DNA of 64,000 nucleotides from Pseudofrankia saprophytica (GTDB lineage Bacteria; Actinomycetota; Actinomycetes; Frankiales; Frankiaceae). How positions within the stretch are numbered: the first letter of the stretch is position 1; every line of letters starts with the position of its first letter. The notes beneath the pieces were generated by a model that was not told the DNA's origin, made no database searches, and saw only the letters and a list, made by a program, of their open reading frames with translations. The translations under genes and the position numbers were made by a program. The stretch is from assembly GCF_000235425.2 (NCBI RefSeq), contig NZ_KI912267.1, positions 1,648,353-1,712,352 on the forward strand, in the 5' to 3' direction. Of this stretch, positions 43,201 to 52,200 are shown one piece after another.

Positions 43201-43713
43201 TTGAGGTGGTCAGCAACGGGAGGGTGGGGTCCGATTCCTGCGCGGACACGGCACAGCGCGGGGCTGCTGCTGTACCGAGATGTGGCGGATGGGCTCGAGG
43301 TGCTCATCGCGCACATGGGCGGGCCGTTCTGGGCACGCAAGGACGAGGGCGCCTGGTCGATCCCGAAGGGCGAGTCCGAGCCGGACGAGGACCTACGCGT
43401 CGCCGCGGCCCGGGAGTTCGCCGAGGAGTTGGGATCGGCGCCGCCCGACGGCCCGTGGATCGAGCTCGGTGACGTGCGCCAGTCCGGCGGGAAGGTCGTC
43501 ACGGCCTACGCGCTGCGCGGCGACTTCGACCCGGCCGCCGCCGTGAGCAACACCTTCGAGCTGGAATGGCCCCGCGGCTCAGGACGGGTCCGGACCTTCC
43601 CCGAGGTCGACCGGGTGGCATGGTTCGACCTCCCGACCGCCCGCGCCAAGCTCGTCCGCGGCCAGCTCCCCTTCCTCGACCGCCTCCTCGACCAGCTCGG
43701 CTCCCATCCGTGA
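43201..43713 (+). CDS. Nudix hydrolase
   Basis: This is a 170-residue protein. The Nudix box is complete: GESEPDEDLRVAAAREFAEELG fits GX5EX7REUXEEXGU. It resembles small actinobacterial nucleoside-diphosphate-X hydrolases (RHSAGLLLYRD … WSIPKGE). The only usual start is TTG at 43201, without a good ribosome site; TACGCT just upstream could be a -10 for a leaderless message. A start between 43201 and the domain at ~43255 cannot be excluded. Confidence 0.8.
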   Translation: MRWSATGGWGPIPARTRHSAGLLLYRDVADGLEVLIAHMGGPFWARKDEGAWSIPKGESEPDEDLRVAAAREFAEELGSAPPDGPWIELGDVRQSGGKVVTAYALRGDFDPAAAVSNTFELEWPRGSGRVRTFPEVDRVAWFDLPTARAKLVRGQLPFLDRLLDQLGSHP

Positions 43714-43767
43714 TCTTTTCGGAGCTCGGGGTGGCGCCGCTGTCTGGAGACGCCCTCGACATCGCGA

Positions 43768-44883
43768 TCACCCCGCTGGTCCTGCCAGGCGGGCCCCTGC
43801 CTGGCGGGGCTCTGCCTGGCAGGGCTCTGCCTGACGGGGCTCTGCCTGACGGGACTCTGCCTGACGGGACTCTGCCGCCGCCAGGCCGATGACGGCGGTC
43901 AGGAGAAGGAGGGCTCCCGCCAGGGTCGCGGCCGTCAGTCGCTCGCCGAGCAGGGTGAGCGCGAGGACCGCGGCGCTGACCGGTTCGAGCAGGAGCACCG
44001 TCGCCGTGGTCGCGGCCCGCACGACGGCGGCGCCAGCGAAGTAGAGCGGGTACGCCAGCGCCGTCGGCACCGCCGCCACGTACCCGAGCAGGAGCAGGAC
44101 TCGGCCGAGGCCGGCGGCATGGGGCAGGAGCCCGCTGGCGGCGGCCCAGGGCAGCAGCGCGGCCCCGCCGATGCCGAAGGCCCACGCCGTCAGCGTCGCG
44201 GGCTCGTCCCCTGTCCCGGCTCCTCCGGGTCCCCCGGCCTGCCCGGCCCACCGGGCGAGCAGCGTCGTCAGGGAGTAACCGGCGGCCGACAGGAGCGCCA
44301 GCGCGACGCCCAGGGGACGGGCCGCACCACCCTGGTTTCCCAGGACGAGGACTCCCAGCCCCGCCACCGCGCCCACGACCGCCACGGCGCCGGCTCCGAG
44401 CCGCTCGCCCAGAGCGAGCCGGGCCCCCAGCGCGACCAGGACCGGCCCCGCCCCCAGGGTCACGATCGTGCCCACCGCGACCCCGGTCACCGCGACCGAC
44501 GCGAAGTAGGCGGTCTGGAACACGGCCAGGCCCACGCCTGACCCGATCCGTACGAGGAGCCGACGCCTCGCCGCCCCGCCGGCCCGGGCACGGGCCCTTT
44601 GGGGTGCGGTGACCCCCGGCGAGGCGAGGTCCGGGCGCACGCCGGCCGGACGGGCGGCGCGGGCGCCGTCCACTCGCGCCGGACGGATCCGCCGCGGGAT
44701 CCCGGCCAGGAGCAGCAGGGCAAAGCCGCCGACGAAACGCCAGAAGGAGACCGCGATGGGTCCGAGATTGCTCGATTGGTAGACGAGGTCCACCGCCGTT
44801 CCGGTGGTGCCCCAGGTGATCCCGGCAATAGCCAGGTAAGCCAGCCCCCGCCGTACAGGCAGGCTGGCGCCAACATTCGACAC
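43768..44883 (-). CDS. EamA/DMT-superfamily exporter with repeat tail
   Basis: This is a 371-residue protein with about ten membrane helices in two EamA halves ([23 protein letters not shown] … [22 protein letters not shown]). A charged Arg/Ala-rich loop of ~45 residues interrupts the first half. The last ~28 residues are a 5-residue repeat ([15 protein letters not shown]) coded by the 15-bp tandem repeat at 43786-43875. It probably exports a small metabolite or amino acid. GTG start at 44883. Confidence 0.82.
   Translation of the reverse strand: MSNVGASLPVRRGLAYLAIAGITWGTTGTAVDLVYQSSNLGPIAVSFWRFVGGFALLLLAGIPRRIRPARVDGARAARPAGVRPDLASPGVTAPQRARARAGGAARRRLLVRIGSGVGLAVFQTAYFASVAVTGVAVGTIVTLGAGPVLVALGARLALGERLGAGAVAVVGAVAGLGVLVLGNQGGAARPLGVALALLSAAGYSLTTLLARWAGQAGGPGGAGTGDEPATLTAWAFGIGGAALLPWAAASGLLPHAAGLGRVLLLLGYVAAVPTALAYPLYFAGAAVVRAATTATVLLLEPVSAAVLALTLLGERLTAATLAGALLLLTAVIGLAAAESRQAESRQAEPRQAEPCQAEPRQAGARLAGPAG
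43786..43875. repeat. 15-bp tandem repeat inside a gene, about six copies
   Basis: Units begin at 43786, 43801, 43816, 43831, 43846 and 43861, with the type CTGACGGGGCTCTGC. Length is a multiple of three, so copy changes keep the DMT exporter's reading frame. Confidence 0.85.
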
Positions 44884-44960
44884 GGCGCTCTCCGCAAGGG
44901 GATGTGATGGTCGCAGATCCCGGATGCGGGCAGCACGACCAGAGCGCCGGACTCCCTCAG

Positions 44961-44977
44961 GCCGATCTCAGATCGGC
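44961..44977. promoter_or_regulatory. Palindrome upstream of the exporter gene
   Basis: GCCGATCT-C-AGATCGGC is a perfect dyad 78-94 bases upstream of the GTG at 44883. It is a candidate operator. Confidence 0.4.
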
Positions 44978-45006
44978 GAGGACCGGCGCGGCGGTCTTCC
45001 CCTGCG

Positions 45007-45026
45007 GCCCGCCTTACGCGGCGGGC
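45007..45026 (-). terminator. Small stem-loop after gnd
   Basis: GCCCGCC (45007-45013) pairs with GGCGGGC (45020-45026) around TTACGC, downstream of the minus-strand gnd gene. Confidence 0.4.
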
Positions 45027-45164
45027 GGCGCGAGCGCCGTGAAGGTCATGGACAAGAGGCTACGGACGCGAGGCGCGGCCGTCTCCTCGTCCGGCTTGCA
45101 TACCCCGCCAGGCGGACGGGCGGACGAGTTCTCGTACGCCTGGCAGGGCACGGCGGCGGTCGGG

Positions 45165-46184
45165 TCAGCTCGCGGGCTTCTCGTGGTGGCCGCCGAACTG
45201 CTTGCGCATGGCGGAAAGGATCTTGTCGGAGTAGAGGGACTCGCCGCGGGAGCTGAAGCGCTCGTAGAGGGACGCGGTGAGCACGTGCGCCGGGACGCCC
45301 TCCTCGACGGCGGCGAGCACCGTCCAGCGTCCCTCGCCGGAATCCGACACCCGGCCGCCGAAGGAGGCCAGCTCCGGGTCCTCGACGAGGGCGACGGCGG
45401 TCAGGTCGAGCAGCCAGGAGGCGACGACGCTGCCGCGCCGCCACACCTCGGTGACCTCCGGGATGTCGAAGTCGTACTGGTAGTACTCGGGGTGCGTGAG
45501 CGGGGTGGTCTCCGCGTCGTGGCCGGCGGCCGAGGTCCGGCCGATGCCCGCCTTGTTCAGCACGCCGAGGCCCTCGGCGAAGGCGGCCATCATGCCGTAC
45601 TCGATGCCGTTGTGGATCATCTTCACGAAGTGGCCGGCCCCGATCGGGCCGCAGTGCAGGTAGCCCTGCTCGGCCTGGGTGGGCTCGCCCGAGCGGCCGG
45701 GGGTGCGCGGCGCCGTGTCGACGCCCGGGGCGATGGTGGCGAACAGCGGCTCCAGCCGCTTCACGACGTCCGGCTCACCGCCGATCATCAGGCAGAAGCC
45801 GCGCTCCAGGCCGAAGACGCCACCCGAGGTGCCGACGTCGACGTAGTGGATGCCCTTCGGCACCAGCGTCTTGGCCCGCTCGATGTCGTCGCGGTAGTAC
45901 GAGTTGCCGCCGTCGATGATGATGTCGCCCGGCTCGAACAGGTCGGCGAGCTGGAAGACCGTTTCGCCGGTCAGCCCGGCCGGCACCATCACCCAGGCCG
46001 CGCGCGGGGTGGTCAGCGCCGCGGCGAACTCCTCCAGCGAGTTCGTTCCCGTCGCCCCCTCGGCCGCGAGCGCGGCGACGGCGTCCGCGCTGACGTCGTA
46101 CACGACGCACTCGTGGCCGTCCCGCTGAAGCCGGCGCACCAGGTTGGCGCCCATCCGGCCCAGGCCGATCATCCCCAGTTGCAT
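45165..46184 (-). CDS. gnd: 6-phosphogluconate dehydrogenase, decarboxylating (short type)
   Basis: This is a 339-residue protein. NAD(P) motif MIGLGRMGANLVRRLQRDGH; DGGNSYYRDD, GTSGGVFGLERGFCLMIGG and HFVKMIHNGIEYGMMAAFAEG contain the substrate and catalytic Lys/Asn residues of 6PGDH. Length and sequence fit the short (YqeC/GndA-like) form, usually NAD-linked. It oxidises 6-phosphogluconate to ribulose-5-phosphate and CO2. It is divergent from dhaK-dhaL. Confidence 0.9.
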   Translation of the reverse strand: MQLGMIGLGRMGANLVRRLQRDGHECVVYDVSADAVAALAAEGATGTNSLEEFAAALTTPRAAWVMVPAGLTGETVFQLADLFEPGDIIIDGGNSYYRDDIERAKTLVPKGIHYVDVGTSGGVFGLERGFCLMIGGEPDVVKRLEPLFATIAPGVDTAPRTPGRSGEPTQAEQGYLHCGPIGAGHFVKMIHNGIEYGMMAAFAEGLGVLNKAGIGRTSAAGHDAETTPLTHPEYYQYDFDIPEVTEVWRRGSVVASWLLDLTAVALVEDPELASFGGRVSDSGEGRWTVLAAVEEGVPAHVLTASLYERFSSRGESLYSDKILSAMRKQFGGHHEKPAS

Positions 46185-46663
46185 GTCGTCTCCGCTCGTC
46201 CCCGCACCGGGCGCCGCCGCCAACCGCGGCCACCGCCCCTGTCGCCTACCGACCTACCACCGGCTCGACCGGCCCTACCCTCACTATCGCCACCACCCGT
46301 GCCGGCCCGGCCACGACCCGCGCGGTAAGCGGGGTCGTCCGTCTTCCGGTCCGGAGGGCCGGCCAGCGAGGTGTGATCGCCCGGGTTCTTCATACTCCGT
46401 CCGTCGCCGCCCGACCTGGGCGCTGGGACAGTAGACCCCTCGACGTAACCGGTTCGCCACGCGCCACCGCCCGGACGGCCGGCACGGGGGCTTTCGGCGG
46501 CATCCGCGACTGGCCGGGGCGGTTCTTGATCCCGTGGTGGGCGCGGGTGTAGACCCGACAGAGCCCTCCCGGCCGCCGTCGATGGCAGACCGCGGTGCCC
46601 CCAGTTGAGTGAGACCCGAGTCGGGTGAGACCCCGAGTCGGGTGAGACGGAGTGTCGTCGACG
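46185..46663. other. Divergent regulatory region between gnd and dhaK
   Basis: This region has no gene. Just upstream of dhaK, CCCGAGTCGGGTGAGAC is repeated in tandem (46615-46631, 46632-46648), preceded by a partial copy. Each unit has the near-dyad CCCGA/TCGGG. These could be operator sites, and their GGTGAG segments also resemble ribosome sites. Confidence 0.5.
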
Positions 46664-47710
46664 ATGACCGCTCAGGACGCGATACCGGATCAGATCATCG
46701 TCAGCACACCGCGCCGGCAGTTCGTCAACGATCCGGACGACGTCGTCGAGGAGGCCCTGGAAGGGCTGGAGGCCGCTTACCCTCGACTGATCCGCTGGAA
46801 CCGGGACCCCAGCTTCGTCGCGCGCGCCGAGCCGGCGCCCCCCGGACGGGTCGCGGTCGTCTCCGGCGGCGGCTCCGGCCACGAGCCGCTGCACGTCGGC
46901 ATGGTCGGCGAGGGGATGCTCGACGCCGCGGTCCCGGGCGCGGTGTTCGCGAGCCCGACCGCCGGCCAGATCCTGGCCGCCACCCAGGCCGCGTCCGGCG
47001 GCGCGGGGGTGGTGCACGTCGTCAAGAACTACACCGGTGACGTGCTGAACTTCGAGATCGCGGCCGAGTTCGCCACCGACGACGGGATCATCGTCAGCCA
47101 GATTCTCGTCGACGACGACCTGGCGACCACCTCGATGACGGGCGACGGCCCCGGGCGGCGGGGCACGGCCGCCACCGTCGTCGTCGAGAAGATCGTCGGG
47201 GCCGCGGCGGCGGCCGGAGCCGACCTGGAGCGGGTCAGCGCGCTCGGCCGGCGGGTCGCGGCGACGTCGCGGTCCATGGCCGTGGCGCTCGCCGCCGGGG
47301 CGCATCCCGGCGCCGCGCGCCCGTCGTTCGAGCTGCCCTCCGACGAGGTGGAGTTCGGCGTCGGCATCCACGGCGAGCGCGGCGTCGGCCGCCGCACGTT
47401 CGCGTCCGCCGACGACCTCGCCGACCAGCTGATCCGCCCGCTGGTCGCCGACCTGGCGATCGGCCGGGGCGACCGGGTCATCGCGATCACCAACGGCCTG
47501 GGAGCGACGACCGGGCTGGAGCTCGCCGTCATCCACCGCCGGGTGACGAAGATCCTCGCCGCCGCCGGCATCACGGTCGAGCGGGCGCTGGTCGGCCCGT
47601 ATGTGACGTCGCTCGACATGGCCGGCTGCTCGGTGACCCTGACCAGGGCCGACGACGAGCTGCTCACCCTCTGGGACGCCCCCGTCCGCACGATCGCGCT
47701 GAGCTGGTAG
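46664..47710 (+). CDS. dhaK: Dihydroxyacetone kinase subunit DhaK
   Basis: This is a 348-residue protein: FVNDPDDVVEEALEGLEAAYP opens the DhaK fold, then VVSGGGSGHEPLHVGMVGEGMLDAAVPG and VKNYTGDVLNFEIA. The His of VGIHGERG is the residue that covalently holds dihydroxyacetone in the family. I used the ATG at 46664 (GGAG upstream); a GTG at 46652 would add four residues. It works with DhaL downstream. No DhaM phosphocarrier is seen nearby. Confidence 0.9.
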   Translation: MTAQDAIPDQIIVSTPRRQFVNDPDDVVEEALEGLEAAYPRLIRWNRDPSFVARAEPAPPGRVAVVSGGGSGHEPLHVGMVGEGMLDAAVPGAVFASPTAGQILAATQAASGGAGVVHVVKNYTGDVLNFEIAAEFATDDGIIVSQILVDDDLATTSMTGDGPGRRGTAATVVVEKIVGAAAAAGADLERVSALGRRVAATSRSMAVALAAGAHPGAARPSFELPSDEVEFGVGIHGERGVGRRTFASADDLADQLIRPLVADLAIGRGDRVIAITNGLGATTGLELAVIHRRVTKILAAAGITVERALVGPYVTSLDMAGCSVTLTRADDELLTLWDAPVRTIALSW

Positions 47711-47771
47711 CCCGCGCGGCGCACCTGGACCCCGGGCCGGCGGGCCCTCGACGCAGATGAGGCAGGTCGAC

Positions 47772-48560
47772 ATGGTCGGTACGGCGATCGGCGCGGACGC
47801 GGGCGACGAAGCCCCTGGCCAGGAAGGCTCTCGGCCGGCGCCTGAGACGTCTGAGGCAACTGAGGCGCCGGAAGCGCCGGAGCGAGCCAGCGCGGCATCC
47901 GCCGGGCACGGCGACCAGGCCTCGCGGGAGGAGAGCGGGCGAGGGCTAGGGCTCGACCTCGACGCGGCGTACGCCTGGATCGCCTCCTTCCAGCGGCGGT
48001 CCGAGGCGGAGGCCACCGAGCTGGGCGAGCTGGACCGCCGGGCCGGCGACGGCGACTTCGGCGCGAACATCCGCCGGGCGCTGCGCCGGGTGGAGCGCCG
48101 CCTCGACGAGGCCCCGCCGGCGACCCCCGGCGAGCTGTTCCTCGGCGTCGCGCACGGCTTCCTCAACACCGGCGGCACCAGTGGCCCGCTGTTCGGCCTG
48201 TGGTTTCGCGGCATCGGCCAGGCCAGCGACGCGCCGGTGATGACGCTGGCCGCGCTCGCGAAGGGCGTCGACGTCGGAACGGCCACCGTCCAGCGCCTCG
48301 GCAAGGCCCGTCCCGGCGACAAGACCATGGTCGACGCGATGGCCCCCGCGGCCGACGCGCTCGCGGCGGCCGTCGCCGACGGCCTGGACGTGGCGGGAGG
48401 CGTCGCGCTGGCCGCCGAGGCCGCGCGCGCCGGCGCGCTCGCCACCGAGTCCATGCGCGCCCGCCGTGGCCGCGCCGCCTATGTCGGCGACCTCGCCCGC
48501 GGGGTTCTCGACCCCGGCGCCCTCACCGTCGCCCTCTTCTTCGACTCCGCCCTGGCCTAA
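47772..48560 (+). CDS. dhaL: Dihydroxyacetone kinase subunit DhaL
   Basis: This is a 262-residue protein. Its first ~60 residues are disordered. The DhaL domain follows, with ELDRRAGDGDFGANIRRAL holding Asp ligands for the Mg-ADP coenzyme, then GGTSGPLFGLWFRG and ARPGDKTMVDAMAPAADAL. I prefer the ATG at 47772 (AGGCAGG five bases upstream) over 47757. It transfers phosphate to the DhaK-bound substrate. Whether the donor is ATP or a PTS protein is unclear without DhaM. Confidence 0.88.
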   Translation: MVGTAIGADAGDEAPGQEGSRPAPETSEATEAPEAPERASAASAGHGDQASREESGRGLGLDLDAAYAWIASFQRRSEAEATELGELDRRAGDGDFGANIRRALRRVERRLDEAPPATPGELFLGVAHGFLNTGGTSGPLFGLWFRGIGQASDAPVMTLAALAKGVDVGTATVQRLGKARPGDKTMVDAMAPAADALAAAVADGLDVAGGVALAAEAARAGALATESMRARRGRAAYVGDLARGVLDPGALTVALFFDSALA

Positions 48561-48836
48561 ATCGCGGTCGCCATCAGCGGCCGCGCCACCGGTTGCGGCG
48601 CCACCGGCGGCCGCGCCATCGGCGCAGGCAGGTATGCGACCGCGGCCCGCCGGCGAATCACCAAGGCGTGATTCCACCCGGTCCGCTCCGGGCCCCGAGA
48701 CCCGTTGGCGCCTTCTATCCCGTCAAATGCCCGACCGGAACTCCGGCTCTGTCCGGCGAGTGGCATATTCAGCCGTGCGCGGCGTCTTTGCCCCGCAGTA
48801 CCTCGCGGAACGGACAGGTGGGGGGCACCGCCGACG

Positions 48837-50444
48837 ATGAGCGAAACCGGTGTTCGGGTTCAGGAGCTGCGGCCGGGCGATCCGGAGGAACTCGGCCGTC
48901 ATCGGGTGGTGGGCCGGCTCGGCGCGGGTGGGATGGGCGTCGTCTTTCTCGCCGAAGGCCCTTTCGGGCGGGTCGCGGTCAAGCTGGTCCGGGAGGACCT
49001 GGCCGACGACCCTGAGTTCCGCCGCCGGTTCCAGCGCGAGGTCCAGGCCTGTTTCCGGGTCGGCGGCGCGCGCACGGCGCGCCTCGTCGACTTCGATCTC
49101 GCCGCGACTCGCCCGTGGCTCGCGACGGAGTTCGTGGACGCGCCGAGCCTGGCCGATCAGGTGCGTGTCGACGGGCGGCTCAGCACGGACGACCAGCTCC
49201 TGTTGGCATCCGGCCTGGCCGAGGCGCTGGTCTCGATCCATTCCACCGGCATGGTTCACCGTGATCTCAAGCCGTCGAACGTGCTGTGGACGCCGCATGG
49301 CCCCAAGGTCATCGACTTCGGCATCGCGGCCGCGGCCGACGCGGCCGCGCTGACGACGAACGGGCACTTCGTGGGCACTCCCGGCTGGCACTCGCCGGAG
49401 CAGGTGTCCGGTGAGGAGGCGACGGGCGCCGCGGACGTCTTCGCCTGGGGCTCGCTGATCTGCTATGCCGCGAGCGGACGGGCGCCGTTCGGCACCGGCC
49501 CGGTCGAGGTGATCCTGCATCGAGTCTCGCAGGGGGAGCCCAACGTCGACCGTGAGCTGATCGCGCCGGCGCTGCGCGGGCTGGTGGTGAACGCGATGGC
49601 CCGCGAGGCCTCGGACCGGCCGACGGCGGCGGACCTGTACACGGCCCTCGTCGGCTCGGTGCCCGGGGACGCGAGCTTCCCGGCGACGAGGGTTCTCGCC
49701 GGCGGTCCCGGCGACACCCCGCCGTCGACTCCCGTGCCCATCTCGTCGGCGGTCCCGCCCACCCGGCCGTGGTCCGCGACCGTCGTCGGTGGCGGGGACG
49801 GACAGCCGCCGGCTGCCCCGCCTCGGCACCGGCGCCGGCTCGCCATCGCGCTCGGCACCACGGCCGTGGTCCTGCTCGCGGCGGCGGGCACCGTCATCGG
49901 CCTCCTGCTGACCAGCGGCGGCGGAGACGGCGACGACAACGGTGGGAGCTCCGGTGACGGCGTCCAGTTCAGCGCGACCGCGCCGTGGCGGCTCACGGTC
50001 GACGACCAGATCGAGGGGGAGGACTCTGGCTGCACCGTCGACCTGGTCGACACCGTCAGCGGCGAGACGGGGCATTTCGCCGATATCTACGGACGCAAGA
50101 CCCTGCAGATCCCGGCCCCCGGCGAGTACCGCTGGACTGCCAACAACGAGGCGTGTGTCCTGACCGCCACCGCGGGTTCCGGCAGCGTCGCGCTGCCCTT
50201 CGCCCAGCAGAGCTATTCCGGCGACACGGACGCGTTCCAGGCCGAGGGGCCGATCCTGGTCGACCCCGTCGATCTGGAGGAGGGCGGGGAGTGCGAGCTG
50301 ACGCTGCGCGCGGTCGACGGCCGGACGCTGGACTTCGTCACGGCGCACCAGGGCGACGGCCCGGTCCAGCTCGACCCCGGCCAGCCGGGCATGGTCTACC
50401 TGGCCGAACCGTCCTGTGGCGTGAAGGTCTCGGCCAACTGGTGA
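48837..50444 (+). CDS. Membrane Ser/Thr protein kinase
   Basis: This is a 535-residue protein. The kinase domain (about residues 18-275) has GAGGMGVV, the ATP-binding Lys in VAVKLV, HRDLKPSNV, DFG in VIDFGIA and the activation-loop end GTPGWHSPEQ. A Pro-rich linker leads to one membrane helix (about 335-358). The outer ~170 residues are a Cys-containing domain without PASTA repeats. The fold is unknown, with paired cysteines that may form disulfides. It is likely a sensor kinase; no partner phosphatase is adjacent. Start ATG 48837 follows a weak GGTGGGGGG site. Confidence 0.9.
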   Translation: MSETGVRVQELRPGDPEELGRHRVVGRLGAGGMGVVFLAEGPFGRVAVKLVREDLADDPEFRRRFQREVQACFRVGGARTARLVDFDLAATRPWLATEFVDAPSLADQVRVDGRLSTDDQLLLASGLAEALVSIHSTGMVHRDLKPSNVLWTPHGPKVIDFGIAAAADAAALTTNGHFVGTPGWHSPEQVSGEEATGAADVFAWGSLICYAASGRAPFGTGPVEVILHRVSQGEPNVDRELIAPALRGLVVNAMAREASDRPTAADLYTALVGSVPGDASFPATRVLAGGPGDTPPSTPVPISSAVPPTRPWSATVVGGGDGQPPAAPPRHRRRLAIALGTTAVVLLAAAGTVIGLLLTSGGGDGDDNGGSSGDGVQFSATAPWRLTVDDQIEGEDSGCTVDLVDTVSGETGHFADIYGRKTLQIPAPGEYRWTANNEACVLTATAGSGSVALPFAQQSYSGDTDAFQAEGPILVDPVDLEEGGECELTLRAVDGRTLDFVTAHQGDGPVQLDPGQPGMVYLAEPSCGVKVSANW

Positions 50445-50501
50445 TCTGCCGCGCCCCGGGCGCGCATGACCTGGTGGTGGCGGCTAGCTGAGGTTCCGCG
50501 G

Positions 50502-51467
50502 CTAGCTGAGGTTCCGCGCGGCCAGGGAGGGAGCGTCACCCATGATGATCATGGGGTGACCGGCGGGCTGGAGCCAACGAAGGATCGACTCCAGTTCGTC
50601 CTGCGGAAGGCTGACGCAGCCCTTGGTCGGCGCCTTGTGGTCGACGTGTAGCCAGATGTCGCCGCCTGCCCGCTCGCCGAGCGGGCGGGCGGGGTCGGAC
50701 GGAGGCCGGCCGGGGACCCGGTTGTAGTCGATCGCGACGACATAGTTGAACGCCGCCGACATCGGATCGTCGAGGTCACCACTGCCCGCGGCGAAGTACC
50801 GCGGCTGGTACTCGTAGGGCAGCGCGGTCCCAGGGTCGGGCAGCTTGCCGCCGGCGGCCGTCAGGCTGAACACGCCGATCGGCGAGCGGCGGTCGCCCTC
50901 GCGGTGGCCGGTGGTCCAGCCGTTCGCGCCGTTGCGGCCGGTGAGCGCGAGCCCCTGGCGCGTCCAGAGCGACGTCTCGTCGGCACGCTGCCACAGCGTC
51001 ACCGCGTTGGTGGTCGACGCCCGGTCAGGGGCGCTGACGAGGATGACCTGCCTGGTCTCGGCGGGTAGCCGCGAGACGGCCCATTCGCCGACACCCGGGA
51101 GAGTGGCGGCGCTGACGATGCCGGTGCCCGTGGTCGCGTCCCCCTCTCCGGCGCCGTTCGACCCTCCAGAGACCATGGTGCCGCCCACGCCGCCGTTGTC
51201 GAGCCCCTCGTCGGCACCGGCTCCCGGCGCCGCGCTGGCGCGGGCCGTGCCCTCACCCGGCGCGCTGAGCGCGAAGGCGCCGGCGACGGACGAGTCGTGC
51301 CCCGTCGACTGCTCGACGGCCGGACCGCGGTCGGACCCGACGATCTGGAACGCGCCCGCGGTGCCCACGACGAGGGTGGCACCGACGGCCGCCACGCTGA
51401 CCACCATTCCGCGGCGGGAACGCGGCCAGCGCCGGCTGATCTGACGATCGCCCCGGTGCGTGGCCAT
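50502..51467 (-). CDS. L,D-transpeptidase family protein, second copy
   Basis: This is a 321-residue protein, ATG 51467 after GGGAGG. A signal-anchor lies at about 20-43 (VSVAAVGATLVVGTAGAFQIV) and a low-complexity region to ~125. The catalytic domain is of the ErfK/YbiS kind with DIWLHVDHKAPTKGCVSLP; the Cys is the nucleophile, and the usual SHGC reads TKGC, as in the short-type branch. It probably acts on peptidoglycan outside the membrane. It converges on the Ser/Thr kinase gene. Confidence 0.8.
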   Translation of the reverse strand: MATHRGDRQISRRWPRSRRGMVVSVAAVGATLVVGTAGAFQIVGSDRGPAVEQSTGHDSSVAGAFALSAPGEGTARASAAPGAGADEGLDNGGVGGTMVSGGSNGAGEGDATTGTGIVSAATLPGVGEWAVSRLPAETRQVILVSAPDRASTTNAVTLWQRADETSLWTRQGLALTGRNGANGWTTGHREGDRRSPIGVFSLTAAGGKLPDPGTALPYEYQPRYFAAGSGDLDDPMSAAFNYVVAIDYNRVPGRPPSDPARPLGERAGGDIWLHVDHKAPTKGCVSLPQDELESILRWLQPAGHPMIIMGDAPSLAARNLS

Positions 51468-52200
51468 TCCTGCGCCTCCCATCCCGTCAGCGACGGGCGG
51501 CCCGGCAAGCCACCCGGTCCTGCTTCCGACGTTCCGTGCCCCCAGCGGTGCCCCGTCTGCCCCTCGCCAGCCTCCCACCTCGGCGATTCACCCGCCGAGG
51601 GGCCCAGCGCGGCCAGGCGCGACGCGACGCGCCGGACCAACGCCACCACGGCCAAGGCGTCAGTGATCCGGAACACCGATGGCGGCCCCGGCGATACCGG
51701 TCACGGCTCCACAGGTCACAGGTCACAGGTGGACCGGTGGACGTGACCAGTGACGGCACCAGCGACGTTGGCGCTGGGTAGCGACACCGCCGACGTCAAC
51801 CCGACGAAATACTGTTACCGACGATAGCCACTCGAACACGCTATGGCGGTACGACTCGCCCGCCACGCGCGTATGGGTTGAAGACCACACGCCAGGATCA
51901 CAACCGCGCGGTGGTGGTGGGAGCCCGCCATCCGACTCCCGCCACCCCCACCCAGACCGCGCCCGCACGCGCCCTGGCATTCGAGCAGGCGTTCTTCGAC
52001 GATGGCCTGCTCCACCGGAGTGCGCCGAACGGGGCGCCCGCGTCCTGGCCGGCTGGTTCCCCGCGCGGGCCGCGGAGACCTCTTACGCACCCAAAGGCGG
52101 CCGATGTAACGTTCCACCTACAAGTACCCCGGGCGGGGGCAAATAAATGCCTGGGGATATATCTACCTACTGCTCATTCGGGGGACTGGCAGGTGACCGC
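51468..52200. other. 733-base divergent gap
   Basis: I see no gene. Minus-strand side: an 8-bp hairpin CCTCGGCG/CGCCGAGG (about 51584-51606) in the L,D-transpeptidase leader, and a tandem ACAGGTC run at about 51710-51730. Plus-strand side: an AT-rich patch at 52140-52175 containing GGGGATATATCTACC, the best candidate promoter for the toxin-delivery operon. Confidence 0.5.

Noticed and set aside
51468-51780. c-di-AMP (ydaO-type) riboswitch in front of the L,D-transpeptidase
   Set aside because: GGGTGAATC is present in the leader, but the conserved 3' part (CAGCTAACCTCG-type) and the other pairing blocks are not. The GGGTGAATC lies in a simple 8-bp hairpin loop.
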